Shown: positions 49,801-58,602, counted from the first letter of the stretch. The stretch: DNA of 64,000 nucleotides from Streptomyces violaceoruber (GCF_033406955.1 NZ_CP137734.1:4774001-4838000); one strand, 5' to 3'. The notes: generated by a model not told the origin, from the letters alone. Numbers and translations are program-made.

Positions 49801-52166
49801 AGGCCGGGACCCTCGTCCACGAGCCGGCCGCCCGCGCCGCCGCCCAGCTCTTCTGGGCGCACGGCACCACGCCCCGAGCCCGCGAGGCGTGGACCCGGCG
49901 CGCCCGCTCCCTGGCCCGCGCCCGCGACACCTTCGGCCTCTCCGCCGCGATCGCGGCCCTGGAGGAGGAACTGGCGGGGGCCGTCGGCACGTGGCCGGGG
50001 CCGGGGGAGATGGTGGCGGGTGCCGGCCCTGTCCCTGGGGGAGCGGCGGCCGGCGCCCCGGCGGAAGACGGCCGTGCGGGCGTGCCGCCGGCTGCGACCG
50101 GCGGGGCCGTCGGTTCCTTGCCGGGAGCTTCCGGTCCGCCTTCCGGGGCCGGTGCGCCTTTGGGGGCGGCTGGTTCGGCTGCGGGGACGGCCGGTTCCGG
50201 CGCGGGGGCGCCCGGTTCGGGTGTGGGGGCGGCCGTTTCAGGCGCTGCGGGGGACGCCGGCCGGGCGGCGGGCGTGCCCCGGGCCGCAGGAGGGACGGCC
50301 CGCTCGGCCGAAGGCTTCGCCGGGGCGGCCGGGGCCGTCGGTTCTGCGACCGGCACGTCCGGCCCGCCCGCGGGGGCGCCGGGCTCCGGGGCGGAGCATG
50401 CCCGCGCGGCCGCCGCGTACCTCTTCCACGAACTGACCACCGAACCCGAGGGCTTCGTCCTCGGCGCGGGTACCCGCACGCTGCTGGAGAAGTTCCGCCG
50501 CACGGTGGGCACCCCGGCCTACGACGAGGACCTGGCCGCGCTGGACGACCTGGCCGCCCGCGGGCAGCTCGCCGAGGCGTGGATCTCCTCGTACGCCGCC
50601 GCCGGCGGCACCGGCCTCACCCCCGGCGACCTGGCCGAGGCGGTGGCCGCCGAGCTCTGTCCCGACCTGCCCCGCTACGACGGCGACGTCCCGCCGACGG
50701 CCACGGCGGAGGGCCTGCTGGGCACTCACCCGCGCATCACCGGAGGCCGGCTGCCGCTGCGCCTCGACGAGTTCCTCGCCCGTACCGCCCGCTTCGCCGC
50801 GCACGACGTCCCCGAGTTCCGCGCCTACCAGCGGCGCCGTACCGCCCTCGTGGGCGCCGAGCGGGCCCGCCTGCGCCTGGACGACCACCGGCCGCGCGTC
50901 ATGTCCGCCTTCGTCCGCAACCGGCTCGTGGACGAGGTCTACCTGCCGCTCGTCGGCGACAGCCTGGCCAAACAGCTCGGCGCCACCGGCGACGGCAAGC
51001 GCACCGACACCGGCGGCCTCCTGCTGCTGCTCTCCCCGCCGGGATACGGCAAGACGACCCTGGTCGAGTACGTCGCCGAGCGCCTCGGCCTGATGCTGGT
51101 GAAGGTCGGCGGCCCCGCACTCGGCCACGGCGTCACCTCGCTCGACCCGGCCGACGCCCCGAACGCCACCGCACGCCAGGAGGTGGAGAAGATCAACTTC
51201 GCGCTGGCGTCCGCGAACAACACGCTGCTCTACCTGGACGACATCCAGCACACCTCCCCGGAGCTGCTCCAGAAGTTCATCCCGCTGTGCGACGCCACCC
51301 GCCGCGTGGACGGTGTGTGGAACGGCGCGCCCCGCACCTACGACCTGCGCGGCAAGCGCTTCGCCGTCTGCATGGCCGGCAACCCCTACACCGAGTCCGG
51401 CGCCCGCTTCCAGGTCCCCGACATGCTCGCCAACCGGGCCGACGTCTGGAACCTCGGCGACGTCCTCACCGGCAAGGAGGAGGCCTTCGCGCTCAGCTTC
51501 CTGGAGAACGCGCTCACCGCCAACCCGGTCCTGGCCCCGCTCGCCGGCCGCGACCGCGCCGACCTGGAACTGCTCGTCCGCCTCGCCACCGACGACCCCA
51601 CCGCCCGCGCCGACCGCCTCGACCACGCCTACCCGCCGGCCGAACTGGAGCGGATCCTGTCCGTCCTGCGCCACCTGGTGGCCGCCCGTGAGACGGTGCT
51701 GGCCGTCAACGCCGCCTACATCGCCTCCGCGGCCCGGTCGGACGAGACCCGTACCGAACCCGCCTTCCGGCTCCAGGGCTCCTACCGCAACATGAACAAG
51801 ATCGCCCAGCGCGTCCGCCCCGTCATGAACGACGCCGAACGCGCCGCCGTCCTCGACGACCACTACACCGCCGAGGCGCAGACCCTGACCCACGGGGCCG
51901 AGGCCAACCTCCTCAAGCTCGCCGAACTGCGCGGCACGCTCACCCCCGAGCAGGCCGACCGCTGGGCCGAGGTGCGCACCGCCCACGTCCGCGCCCGCAC
52001 CCTCGGCGGTCCGGACGACGACCCGCTCACCCGTGCCGTCGCCGCCCTGGGCCTGCTCGCCGACCGCGTCGCCGCCGTGGAGTCCGCCATCACCCGCGCC
52101 GCCGACCCCCGCCACCTCCTGGCCAACCCGCACGCGCGGCACGCGGCCGGCGGAACGGAGCGGTGA
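46848..52166 (+). CDS. Giant AAA+ ATPase (DNA repair ATPase-like)
   Basis: A 1772-residue protein. The first ~450 residues are a beta-rich domain with recurring short blocks (VFNTLTKSVVRLDGIGAACR). Residues ~485-850 are strongly helical, likely coiled coil. Residues ~1054-1185 are a Gly/Ala/Pro-rich linker. The AAA+ module follows, with Walker A PPGYGKTT near residue 1397, Walker B LLYLDDIQ near 1460 and sensor CMAGNPYTESG near 1508. Such proteins are annotated as DNA repair ATPase, but no nuclease or DNA-binding motif is visible. The flotillin partner upstream suggests a membrane-associated remodelling machine; the role is unknown. Confidence 0.88.
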   Translation: MATAPEKAATGTHDTGDTADAGAYEVLRDRLAAQTADLARRAGLLNARRVEEFGSARLELASTERLRTEHPGVPCDLAAVGDALLLGSTGRPGHRTGTAAVADVFTLYDRDLNPLPESAVPGLLDDPAFVREFADLHRYYRQARLLRLRPVGGRLLAVFRTGEKAADIRVLRWELTEDGRAAFLDARGERDDVFPPSHDFEWTAATREDHVLGRHPHVSVRGEFHVSAVGGALTVKLEDDTETAGGVYSEPVDEPLQSLADADIAHARVGALILLRVRPYKEDTDRHLVFNTLTKSVVRLDGIGAACRRLPDDQGIVFPGGYCLATGVHKTYELDAAGLEFEREVRSPNGEDVLYAFHARGESRGLLLSYNTIRKEVANPLPCRGWALAEDGTFTVLRADGDEPAQVHPVQLWRSPYVSDTHAAAAPAGSGPLARVGNADLVRGISACLSVAGAVGDGITTAEGYRALAASCVRAADGHHWLGEADLGDLAGALAAVRETAEQVLAEFETVRDLTRRAAEARDEAAERIASVVRRLRGEAPKEAAAWVRGLTELRHAHGHLLTVKEMRYADAPGIDALAGEAEASLAELGRRAVAFLAREDAFDAQRADVEALVADAEAIATVAEAGPVAARLDELADGLRTVTDVVAELDVGDATVRTALLERVAAVLGGVNRARATLDARRRALLDREGRAEFTAETALLGQAVTAALAAADTPERCDDQLARLLARLEDLESRFAEFDGFLAELADKRTEIYDALAARKQALSDTRARRAEQLAASAARIMETITRRCATLADADAVSTYFASDPMPAKVRRTAEELRALGDSVRAEELDGRLKSARQEASRALRDRTDLYADDGRTLRLGAHRFAVNTQPLDLTLVPDGDGLAFALTGTDYRSPVTDPDFAATRAHWDRTLPSESPGVYRAEHLAARLLRQHGASALAAADDLPALVREAAQEAYDEGYERGVHDHDATLVLTALLPLYEKAGTLVHEPAARAAAQLFWAHGTTPRAREAWTRRARSLARARDTFGLSAAIAALEEELAGAVGTWPGPGEMVAGAGPVPGGAAAGAPAEDGRAGVPPAATGGAVGSLPGASGPPSGAGAPLGAAGSAAGTAGSGAGAPGSGVGAAVSGAAGDAGRAAGVPRAAGGTARSAEGFAGAAGAVGSATGTSGPPAGAPGSGAEHARAAAAYLFHELTTEPEGFVLGAGTRTLLEKFRRTVGTPAYDEDLAALDDLAARGQLAEAWISSYAAAGGTGLTPGDLAEAVAAELCPDLPRYDGDVPPTATAEGLLGTHPRITGGRLPLRLDEFLARTARFAAHDVPEFRAYQRRRTALVGAERARLRLDDHRPRVMSAFVRNRLVDEVYLPLVGDSLAKQLGATGDGKRTDTGGLLLLLSPPGYGKTTLVEYVAERLGLMLVKVGGPALGHGVTSLDPADAPNATARQEVEKINFALASANNTLLYLDDIQHTSPELLQKFIPLCDATRRVDGVWNGAPRTYDLRGKRFAVCMAGNPYTESGARFQVPDMLANRADVWNLGDVLTGKEEAFALSFLENALTANPVLAPLAGRDRADLELLVRLATDDPTARADRLDHAYPPAELERILSVLRHLVAARETVLAVNAAYIASAARSDETRTEPAFRLQGSYRNMNKIAQRVRPVMNDAERAAVLDDHYTAEAQTLTHGAEANLLKLAELRGTLTPEQADRWAEVRTAHVRARTLGGPDDDPLTRAVAALGLLADRVAAVESAITRAADPRHLLANPHARHAAGGTER

Positions 52167-52170
52167 GCGC

Positions 52171-52188
52171 GGGGCCGGTCGCGGCCCC
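52171..52188. terminator. Short hairpin between ATPase and SpoIIE phosphatase genes
   Basis: GGGGCCG (52171-52177) pairs with CGGCCCC (52182-52188), a four-base loop, between two convergent stops. Confidence 0.6.
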
Positions 52189-52202
52189 GGTCACGGTCCC
52201 GC

Positions 52203-54296
52203 TCACAGCCCCGCCGCGTCCGTCACGTCGAAGGCGTCCAGCAGGCCGGACGTGTCCGGCGGTCCCGCGTCGAGCCGCTGCTCGGACCAGATGGTCTTGT
52301 CGTGCCGGCTGTGCCGGACGCCCCAGTGGGTGCTGAGCCGCATCACGATGAACAGGCCCCTGCCGCCCTCGTCGTTCTCCCGGGCCCGGCGCAGATGGGG
52401 GCTGGCGCTGTTGGCGTCCGTGACCTCGGTCAGCAGCCGGCCCCGGTCGCGGATGAGCCGCAGCCGCACCGGGCCCTTGCCGTAGCGGATGGCGTTGGTG
52501 ACGAGTTCGCTGACGACGAGTCCGGTGGTGTAGGCCGCCTCGTCGAGACCCCAGGAGGCGAGCTGCCGGTCGACGAGCCGCCGGGCGGTGCCCACCACGG
52601 AGGCGTCGGCGGGCAGCGTCCAGTCCGCGACGTGCTCCGGCGGCAGGGCGCGGGTGCGCGCGAGCAGGAGGACGGCGTCGTCGTGGCGTGAGGGCGCCAT
52701 GTGGTAGACGGCGGTGTCGCACAGCTCCTGAAGCGGCCGGGTCGTGGAGGCGAGGATGTGTTCCAGACGGCGCCGGGCGGCCTCGCCCTCGTCGCCGTTT
52801 CCCCGGGTGAGGCCGTTGGTGTGCAGGGCCAGCAGGGTGCCGGGCGCCAGTTCGAGCACGGCCGGGGTGAAGACGTGTCCGCCGCCGGTCCCGAGCGGCG
52901 GCCCCTGCGGGACGTCCACGGCGCGGGGGACTCCGTCCGGGTCGATGACCACGGGGGCGGGATGTCCCGCGCGGACCATGGTGCAGTGCCGGGAGACGGG
53001 GTTGTAGACGGTGACCGCGCAGGTCGCCACCGGGGTGTTGCCACCCGGACCGGAGGCGTCCGCCAGCTGGGAGGCGACCTCGTCCAGGTGGGTCAGCAGC
53101 TCGTCCGTCTCCAGGTCCCGCAGGGCGAGGGTGCGCACGGCGAGGCGCAGCTGCCCCATCGTGGCCGCCGCCTCGATGCCGTGGCCGGTGACGTCGCCGA
53201 CGACGAGCGCGACGCGCGTGCCGGAGAGGGGGACGACGTCGAACCAGTCGCCGCCGGCGCTCTCGGGCAGGTACACGTGGGCGGTCTCCACCGCCGAGAG
53301 CAGCGGGATCGCGCCGGGCTGCAACCGCCGCTGGAGGGCGGCCGCCACGGTGTGCTCGCGCCGGTAGCTGTGCGCGTTGTCCAGGTGCACGGACGCGGTG
53401 AACGCCGCCTGCCGGGCCACGTCCAGGTCGGCCTCCTCGAAGGGGTCGGTCCGGTGCCGGTACAGGGTCAGCAGCCCGAGCACGGTGTCCCGGGCCAGCA
53501 GCGGGGCGACGATCATGGAGTGCACGCCCGTCCGGACCAGCGGCTCGAAGGCCTCCGGGTCGGCGGACAGCCACGGGTCGTCGGACGAGACGCGGACCAG
53601 CCGGGCCCGCATGTCGTTGAGGACCTGCGTGTACGGGGTGGGGAAGGGGAGCGGACGGCTGTCGCCCTCCTTGCGGCTCACCTCGGCGGCCGGCGGGGCG
53701 AAGGCCACCCGGCGCAGCGGAACCTCCGTCGGCGGGGGACCGGCCGCCCGCTCGGCCGCGACGACACCGTCGTCCAGCAGGTCGACGGTGGCCGCGTCGG
53801 CGAAGGCGGGCACCAGGGCCGCCACCAGTTCGTCGCCGGTGGTCCGCACGTCCAGCGTGGAGCCGACGGTCGCGTGCACCTCGCTGAGCACGGCGAGCCG
53901 GTCCGCCGCGGCCTGCCGCTCGGTCACGTCCTCGACCACGCCCACCAGACCGGGCTTGCCGTCGCCGAGGTCGCGCAGCGGGAAGAGGGACACCTCGACG
54001 GCGAGGGTGCGGTGCGGGCCGGACGGCGCCCTGCCCCGGACCAGTCGCCCCCGCAGCGCCTCGCCGGTCGCCAGGACCTCGTCGATCAGACCCTGGAGTT
54101 CGACCGCTTCGAACCCGGGGACGAAGTCGGCGATGCCCTGTCCGACGACGTCCTCCTCGGGCAGTCCCCGCACTCCCCGGCCGGCGGGGTTGTAGCGGGT
54201 GACCTTCTGCTCGGAGTCGAAGACGAACAGACCCTGGGGCGAGTTGGCGAACAGCGCGCTGAGCACCGCGGCGTCGCCGATGGGATCGCCAGTCAC
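52203..54296 (-). CDS. PAS-GAF-PP2C (SpoIIE)-HATPase regulatory protein
   Basis: A 697-residue protein with four modules. A PAS domain spans residues ~10-130 (LFANSPQGLFVFDSEQKVTR). A GAF domain spans ~150-320 (ARQAAFTASVHLDNAHSYRR ends it). The SpoIIE-type phosphatase lies at ~340-550 (AGGDWFDVVPLSGTRVALVV then GDVTGHGIEAAATMGQLR). A C-terminal anti-sigma-type kinase domain follows (SELVTNAIRYG; GGRGLFIVMRLSTHWG). It can thus both dephosphorylate and phosphorylate anti-sigma-antagonist proteins. No STAS partner is adjacent. The GTG at 54296 follows GGGAG. Targets are unknown. Confidence 0.92.
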   Translation of the reverse strand: MTGDPIGDAAVLSALFANSPQGLFVFDSEQKVTRYNPAGRGVRGLPEEDVVGQGIADFVPGFEAVELQGLIDEVLATGEALRGRLVRGRAPSGPHRTLAVEVSLFPLRDLGDGKPGLVGVVEDVTERQAAADRLAVLSEVHATVGSTLDVRTTGDELVAALVPAFADAATVDLLDDGVVAAERAAGPPPTEVPLRRVAFAPPAAEVSRKEGDSRPLPFPTPYTQVLNDMRARLVRVSSDDPWLSADPEAFEPLVRTGVHSMIVAPLLARDTVLGLLTLYRHRTDPFEEADLDVARQAAFTASVHLDNAHSYRREHTVAAALQRRLQPGAIPLLSAVETAHVYLPESAGGDWFDVVPLSGTRVALVVGDVTGHGIEAAATMGQLRLAVRTLALRDLETDELLTHLDEVASQLADASGPGGNTPVATCAVTVYNPVSRHCTMVRAGHPAPVVIDPDGVPRAVDVPQGPPLGTGGGHVFTPAVLELAPGTLLALHTNGLTRGNGDEGEAARRRLEHILASTTRPLQELCDTAVYHMAPSRHDDAVLLLARTRALPPEHVADWTLPADASVVGTARRLVDRQLASWGLDEAAYTTGLVVSELVTNAIRYGKGPVRLRLIRDRGRLLTEVTDANSASPHLRRARENDEGGRGLFIVMRLSTHWGVRHSRHDKTIWSEQRLDAGPPDTSGLLDAFDVTDAAGL

Positions 54297-54449
54297 CGCA
54301 CGCTCTCCCTTCGCGGCCTTCCCCCGCGCCTTCCTCGCCTTCCTCACCTTCCTCACCTTCTCGCATCGGCCCCGTCCGGCAACTCGGCCGGAGGATGTGC
54401 TTGGCTCGACGCCGACGGAGAGCGGGGACCGGAGGAAGCGGGAACCGAT

Positions 54450-54491
54450 GAAGGGGGAACCGCGGGAACCCGCTGAAGGGGGAACCGCGGG
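54450..54491. repeat. Direct repeat upstream of cobK
   Basis: GAAGGGGGAACCGCGGG (54450-54466) recurs at 54475-54491 with the same sequence, period 25. The rest of 54297-54517 holds the promoters of the two divergent genes and CCTTCCTCA-type repeats near 54330-54355; no gene is seen. Confidence 0.8.
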
Positions 54492-54517
54492 GACCGGGAG
54501 GAGGGAGACGGACTGCC

Positions 54518-55285
54518 GTGCACGTGCTGATCCTCGGCGGCACCACGGAGGCCCGGCGCCTGGCCGAACTGCTGGCGGCCGGGCAGCCGGCGGGGCCGCG
54601 CGTGACGACCTCCCTGGCGGGACGGGTCTCCGCGCCCAGGACGCCACCGGGCGAGGTGCGCGTCGGTGGTTTCGGCGGTGCCGAAGGACTGGCCGCCTGG
54701 CTCCGCGAGCACGCCGTCGGCCTGCTCGTCGACGCCACCCACCCCTTCGCCGGCACCATCACCCGCAACGCGGCACATGCCGCCGCCACCGCCGGGGTCC
54801 CGCTGCTCGTGCTGCGCCGCCCCGGCTGGCGTCCGGTCGAGGGGGACGTCTGGCACGAGGCCGGCTCCCTCGCGGAGGCCGCCGCGCTGCTGCCCGCGCT
54901 CGGCCGGCGGGTCTTCCTGACCACCGGCCGCACGGGCCTGGCCGTCTTCGCCCCGCTGGCCGACCCGTGGTTCCTCGTCCGGTCCGTCGACGCGCCCGAG
55001 GGGCCCCGCCCGCCCCGCACGGAGGTCCTGCTGGACCGCGGCCCCTTCACCCTCGACGGGGAGCGCGAGCTGCTGCGCCGGCACCGGATCGACGTCCTGG
55101 TCACCAAGGACAGCGGGGGAGCGGCCACGGCGCCGAAACTGACGGCCGCCCGCGAGGCGGGGCTGCCCGTGGTCGTGGTGCGCAGGCCCCCGGTGCCCGA
55201 GGGGGTGCGGGTCGTGGCCGAACCCGGGCAGGCGGCCCGGTGGGTCGCGGAGGCCCGCGCGAGGCGCTCGCCGAGGCGGCCCTAG
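54518..55285 (+). CDS. cobK: Precorrin-6A reductase CobK
   Basis: A 255-residue NADPH-dependent reductase of the cobalamin corrin-ring pathway. Family features are HVLILGGTTEARRLAELLAA at the start, LLVDATHPFAGTITRNA, GRRVFLTTGRTGLAVF and ITKDSGG-type VLVTKDSGGAATAPKL. The GTG at 54518 has GGAGGAGGGAG upstream. It is convergent with cobH; the rest of the cob operon is not in the window. No cobalamin riboswitch is seen upstream. Confidence 0.94.
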   Translation: MHVLILGGTTEARRLAELLAAGQPAGPRVTTSLAGRVSAPRTPPGEVRVGGFGGAEGLAAWLREHAVGLLVDATHPFAGTITRNAAHAAATAGVPLLVLRRPGWRPVEGDVWHEAGSLAEAAALLPALGRRVFLTTGRTGLAVFAPLADPWFLVRSVDAPEGPRPPRTEVLLDRGPFTLDGERELLRRHRIDVLVTKDSGGAATAPKLTAAREAGLPVVVVRRPPVPEGVRVVAEPGQAARWVAEARARRSPRRP

Positions 55286-55316
55286 GTCAGGTGCGGGCCG
55301 CCGTACCGCGCGCGGC

Positions 55317-55973
55317 TCACTCCTCCTCGTTGGCGATCGCGTTGACCGCGGCGGCGGCGAGCGCACTGCCCCCGCGACGCCCCCGTACGACGAGGTGCTC
55401 CACCCCGGACGGGTGGGCGGCCAGCGCCTCCTTGGACTCGGCGGCACCGACGAAGCCGACGGGTACGCCGATGACCGCGGCCGGGCGCGGAGCCCCCTCG
55501 CCGATCATCTCCAGCAGCCGGAAGAGCGCGGTGGGCGCGTTGCCGACGGCGACCACGGCGCCGTCCAGCCGGTCGCGCCACAGCTCCAGCGCGGCGGCGC
55601 TGCGCGTGGTGCCGAGCCGGGCCGCCAGCTCGGGGACGGCGGGGTCGGACAGGGTGCACACGACGTCGTTGTCCGCGGGCAGCCGGGCGCGCGTCACCCC
55701 GCTCGCCACCATCCGCACGTCGCAGAGCACGGGCGCACCGGCCCGCAGGGCCTCGCGGGCGCGGGAGACGACGCCGGGGGACCACGACAGGTCGCGGACC
55801 AGGTCGACCATCCCGCAGGCGTGGATCATCCGGACCGCGACCCGGCCGACGTCGGCGGGCAGCCCGGACAGGTCGGCCTCCGCGCGGATGGTGGCGAAGG
55901 ACTGGCGGTAGATGGCCGCGCCGTCCTTCTCGTACTCGTACTCGTACTCGTTCTTGGAGTCGTACGGGGTCAC
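55317..55973 (-). CDS. cobH: Precorrin-8X methylmutase CobH
   Basis: A 218-residue enzyme moving a methyl group from C11 to C12 to give hydrogenobyrinate. Motifs are [29 protein letters not shown] with the catalytic His, [15 protein letters not shown], and [19 protein letters not shown]. The N-terminus carries an odd EYEYEYEK stretch from a 6-bp repeat (CTCGTA), absent from typical CobH. The GTG at 55973 is in frame with it; the enzyme core starts at the [10 protein letters not shown] block, so a later start is possible, although no better ribosome-binding site is seen. Confidence 0.93.
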   Translation of the reverse strand: MTPYDSKNEYEYEYEKDGAAIYRQSFATIRAEADLSGLPADVGRVAVRMIHACGMVDLVRDLSWSPGVVSRAREALRAGAPVLCDVRMVASGVTRARLPADNDVVCTLSDPAVPELAARLGTTRSAAALELWRDRLDGAVVAVGNAPTALFRLLEMIGEGAPRPAAVIGVPVGFVGAAESKEALAAHPSGVEHLVVRGRRGGSALAAAAVNAIANEEE

Positions 55974-56120
55974 GGTGCTCTTCTCGCTGTTCTCGGTCGG
56001 CGGACGGCCACGGTGGGGAGCATACCGACAGGTGTTCGGCGGCGGTTTGCGGTGCGCCGCGCGGTGAAACCCGGCAGGCACCACCCAGACGTACGCGTGA
56101 ACGGAAGGGAAGCGGCTGCC

Positions 56121-56531
56121 ATGCCCACCACCGTCAACGACCTGCTCCGTACCTACCCGGCCGACCTGGGCGGCGTGGACCGGGAGGCCATGGCCAGGTG
56201 CATCGAGGAGTGCCTCAGGTGCGCGCAGGCGTGCACCGCGTGCGCCGACGCCTGTCTGTCGGAGCCCACGGTCGCCGATCTGACCAAGTGCATCCGCACC
56301 GACATGGACTGCGCCGACGTCTGCACCGCCACGGCCGCGGTCCTGTCCCGGCACACGGGCTACGACGCCAACGTCACCCGGGCCGTGCTCCAGGCCTGCG
56401 CGACCGTCTGCGCGGCGTGCGGCGACGAGTGCGCCCGGCACGCCGGCATGCACGAGCACTGCCGGGTCTGCGCCGAGGCGTGCCGGAGCTGCGAGCAGGC
56501 GTGCCAGGAACTGCTCGCCGGCCTGGGCTGA
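56121..56531 (+). CDS. Four-helix-bundle copper-binding protein (DUF326)
   Basis: A 136-residue cysteine-rich protein. Repeated CxxxC/CxxC-like spacing along helices ([73 protein letters not shown]) is the pattern of DUF326/Csp-type cytosolic copper-storage proteins. No signal peptide is present. GGAAGGGA lies upstream of the ATG at 56121. It is convergent with the DUF4396 gene, which has a copper-type operator, suggesting a shared metal role (inference). Confidence 0.9.
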   Translation: MPTTVNDLLRTYPADLGGVDREAMARCIEECLRCAQACTACADACLSEPTVADLTKCIRTDMDCADVCTATAAVLSRHTGYDANVTRAVLQACATVCAACGDECARHAGMHEHCRVCAEACRSCEQACQELLAGLG

Positions 56532-56567
56532 GGTCGGCGAGCGGTTCGCCGGGACCCGTCCCGCCGG

Positions 56568-57125
56568 TCAGTGGTAGGCGTGGACGACGGCGTGGCCCTT
56601 GCCGCGACCGATCATCCACTTGTTGACCGGCGTGGTGATCACGAACGCCACGGCGAAGCCGCCGAGCAGGGCGTACCAGAACAGCCCGTCCGACAGGTGC
56701 GCCTCCATGGCGCCGGGGACCAGGGCGATGATTCCGTTGTCGACCAGCTCCATCACCGCGATGGAGACGGTGTCGGCGGCCAGCGCCACCTTGATCGCGG
56801 CCTTCATGGACACCCCGGCGCGCACGACCGCGAAGAGGGTGAGGGAGTAGCCGAAGACGAAGGCCAGGGCGATGGCCAGCACCATGGTCGGCACGTTGCC
56901 CCACATCAGCGCGGTTCCGATGACCATGCCGAGGATCTCGCCGATGGCGCACCCGGTGAGGCAGTGCAGCGTCGCCTGCATGGCGGTCGCCCAGGTGGTG
57001 CCGTGCCCGTGCGCGTGCCCGTGAGGGTGTCCGTGCCCGTGGAGGTGCCCGTGCCCGTGGGGGTGCCCGGGCCCGTCGTCTTCGGGGGCGGAGTGGTGCG
57101 TGCTGTGGTCCATGTCGTGGTCCAT
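56568..57125 (-). CDS. DUF4396 membrane protein with His-rich N-terminus
   Basis: A 185-residue protein. The first ~45 residues are a His/Gly/Asp-rich metal-binding-like tract (MDHDMDHSTHH; HPHGHGHLHGHGHPHGHAHG). The rest is DUF4396, with four to five membrane helices (ATLHCLTGCAIGEILGMVIG; MVLAIALAFVFGYSLTLFAV; LFWYALLGGFAVAFVITTP). The Cys/Glu in CTGC...GE may bind metal. The gene starts just 12 bases from a CsoR-like operator, so copper induction is likely. The family's transport role is not established. Confidence 0.88.
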   Translation of the reverse strand: MDHDMDHSTHHSAPEDDGPGHPHGHGHLHGHGHPHGHAHGHGTTWATAMQATLHCLTGCAIGEILGMVIGTALMWGNVPTMVLAIALAFVFGYSLTLFAVVRAGVSMKAAIKVALAADTVSIAVMELVDNGIIALVPGAMEAHLSDGLFWYALLGGFAVAFVITTPVNKWMIGRGKGHAVVHAYH

Positions 57126-57137
57126 GACGCAGAAGAT

Positions 57138-57154
57138 ATACCCCCTAGGGGTAT
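57138..57154. promoter_or_regulatory. CsoR-like copper operator
   Basis: ATACCCCCTAGGGGTAT is the characteristic inverted repeat bound by the copper repressor CsoR (ATACCC...GGGTAT with G/C tracts). It lies 13-29 bases upstream of the DUF4396 start. csoR itself is not in the window. Confidence 0.8.
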
Positions 57155-57175
57155 CCAGTCCAGGAGGTGGACCCG

Positions 57176-58390
57176 TCACCAGGCCTCCGAGTCCTCGGCG
57201 GCCCCGTCCGTCACCGGCGCCGTCCGGTCCGTCGCCCGCACGCGGGCCGCGAGCAGGGGGAACACGAGTACGGAGACCATCGCGGCACCGACCAGCGAAG
57301 CCGCCCGGTCCGTGGCGATCAGCTCCTGGTCGACGCCGATGGTCGTGATGGCGACGACCAGCGGCAGGCACGTCGAGGTGAACAGCGCCAGCGCCGCCCG
57401 GTCCCCGCGACCGAGATCCCTGGGCGCGAGGAGGTACACCGGGCCCCCGTGCACCAGCAGGAAGAGCAGCAGGAACCCCGGCACCAGCAGCAGCGCGCCC
57501 GGGTCGTGCAGCAGCGCGGCCAGGTCGAACTCGATACCGGTGACCACGTAGAAGAGGGGCACGAGGAAGCCGAAGCCCATGGCCTCGACCTTGCCGAGGA
57601 CCTCACCGCTGCTCGCGGGCGCGGCCCGGAGCAGTACGAGCCGGGTCAGCACGCCGGCCGCGAACGCGCCCAGCAGGACGTCGAGTCCGAAGACCTCGGC
57701 GAGGCCCAGCATGCAGGCGAGCAGCAGCATCACGAACCGGACCGCGAACTGGCCGCTCGTGTGCAGGGTCCGCTCGGTCAGCCGGGCGAACCAGGGCGGT
57801 CTCGGGCGCAGCGCCCAGAACACCGCGGCCGTCGTGATCGCCCCGAACGCGGCCAGCAGCGCCGCCGACTCGGCCGGCCGCCGTCCGCTGAGCAGCAGCG
57901 CCACGGCGATCACGGGCCCGAACTCGCCGACCGCGCCGAACGCCGAGATCACCGTCCCGAACCGGCCGCGCAGCTCGCCGCTGTCCCGCAGCATCGGCAG
58001 TACGGTGCCGAGCGTGGTGCTGGTGAGCGCGGTGCCGATGACGAACGCCTCGAAGACGTCCCCGCCGCTGACGAGCAGCGCCAACGCGATCCCGGCGACG
58101 AGGGCGACCGGCCAGGACCACAGGGAACGGCGCAGGGTGTCGCCCCGGACGGCGGCGAAGTCGATCTCGTAGCCGGCCAGGAAGATGAGCATGGACAGGC
58201 CGAGGTCGGCCAGCGTGTCCACGACGTCGTCGGGACGGGCCCAGCCGAGTACGTCCGGCCCCATCACGATGCCGAGTGAGATCTCGAAGATGACCAGCGG
58301 GACCCGGACCCGCCGCCCCGTGGCGTGGACGAGGAGCGGCGCCAGGACCGCGGCGGCCAGGATCAGGACGAGGGTGCCCGGATGGCTCAT
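57176..58390 (-). CDS. CPA2-family cation:proton antiporter
   Basis: A 404-residue protein with about twelve membrane helices (LVLILAAAVLAPLLVHATG; SLGIVMGPDVLGWA; LADLGLSMLIFLAGYEIDF). The ALTSTTLGTVLPMLRDSGEL segment with FGTVISAFGAVGEFGPVI is the conserved unwound region of KefB/NhaP2-like exchangers. There is no cytosolic TrkA-N domain, so it is closer to the short Na+(K+)/H+ antiporters. It is divergent from the phosphotransferase gene. Confidence 0.92.
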   Translation of the reverse strand: MSHPGTLVLILAAAVLAPLLVHATGRRVRVPLVIFEISLGIVMGPDVLGWARPDDVVDTLADLGLSMLIFLAGYEIDFAAVRGDTLRRSLWSWPVALVAGIALALLVSGGDVFEAFVIGTALTSTTLGTVLPMLRDSGELRGRFGTVISAFGAVGEFGPVIAVALLLSGRRPAESAALLAAFGAITTAAVFWALRPRPPWFARLTERTLHTSGQFAVRFVMLLLACMLGLAEVFGLDVLLGAFAAGVLTRLVLLRAAPASSGEVLGKVEAMGFGFLVPLFYVVTGIEFDLAALLHDPGALLLVPGFLLLFLLVHGGPVYLLAPRDLGRGDRAALALFTSTCLPLVVAITTIGVDQELIATDRAASLVGAAMVSVLVFPLLAARVRATDRTAPVTDGAAEDSEAW

Positions 58391-58559
58391 GAGACACCGC
58401 CGTGTCGCCCGGCCACGGACTGCCGCGCACGGCGCCGCCCCGCCTTCGGTGCCATCGACGCTCCCTCGCGAACGGCGTGCCGGGACGGGACACCGACGGC
58501 GCCCGCCCCTGCCACTGTCACCCGCCCGGCAGACCGGGACTACCGGGCGTACGCCGGAC

Positions 58560-58602
58560 GGAGGAGCGAAGGAGGAGCGAAGGAGGAGCGGAAGGAGGAG
58601 GG
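58560..58602. repeat. Purine-rich 11-base tandem repeat
   Basis: GGAGGAGCGAA repeats about three times (58560-58592), then GGAAGGAGGAGG. It lies in the 259-base divergent region 58391-58649 between the antiporter and phosphotransferase genes. No gene is seen there. Confidence 0.85.

Noticed and set aside
52090-55128. Minus-strand frame of ~1000 codons across the SpoIIE and cobK genes
   Set aside because: Its composition is Arg/Pro/Ala-rich without motifs; the overlapping frames are clear PAS-GAF-SpoIIE and CobK proteins.
55974-56120. Cobalamin riboswitch before cobH or cobK
   Set aside because: No B12-box-like sequence or matching fold is visible in either leader.
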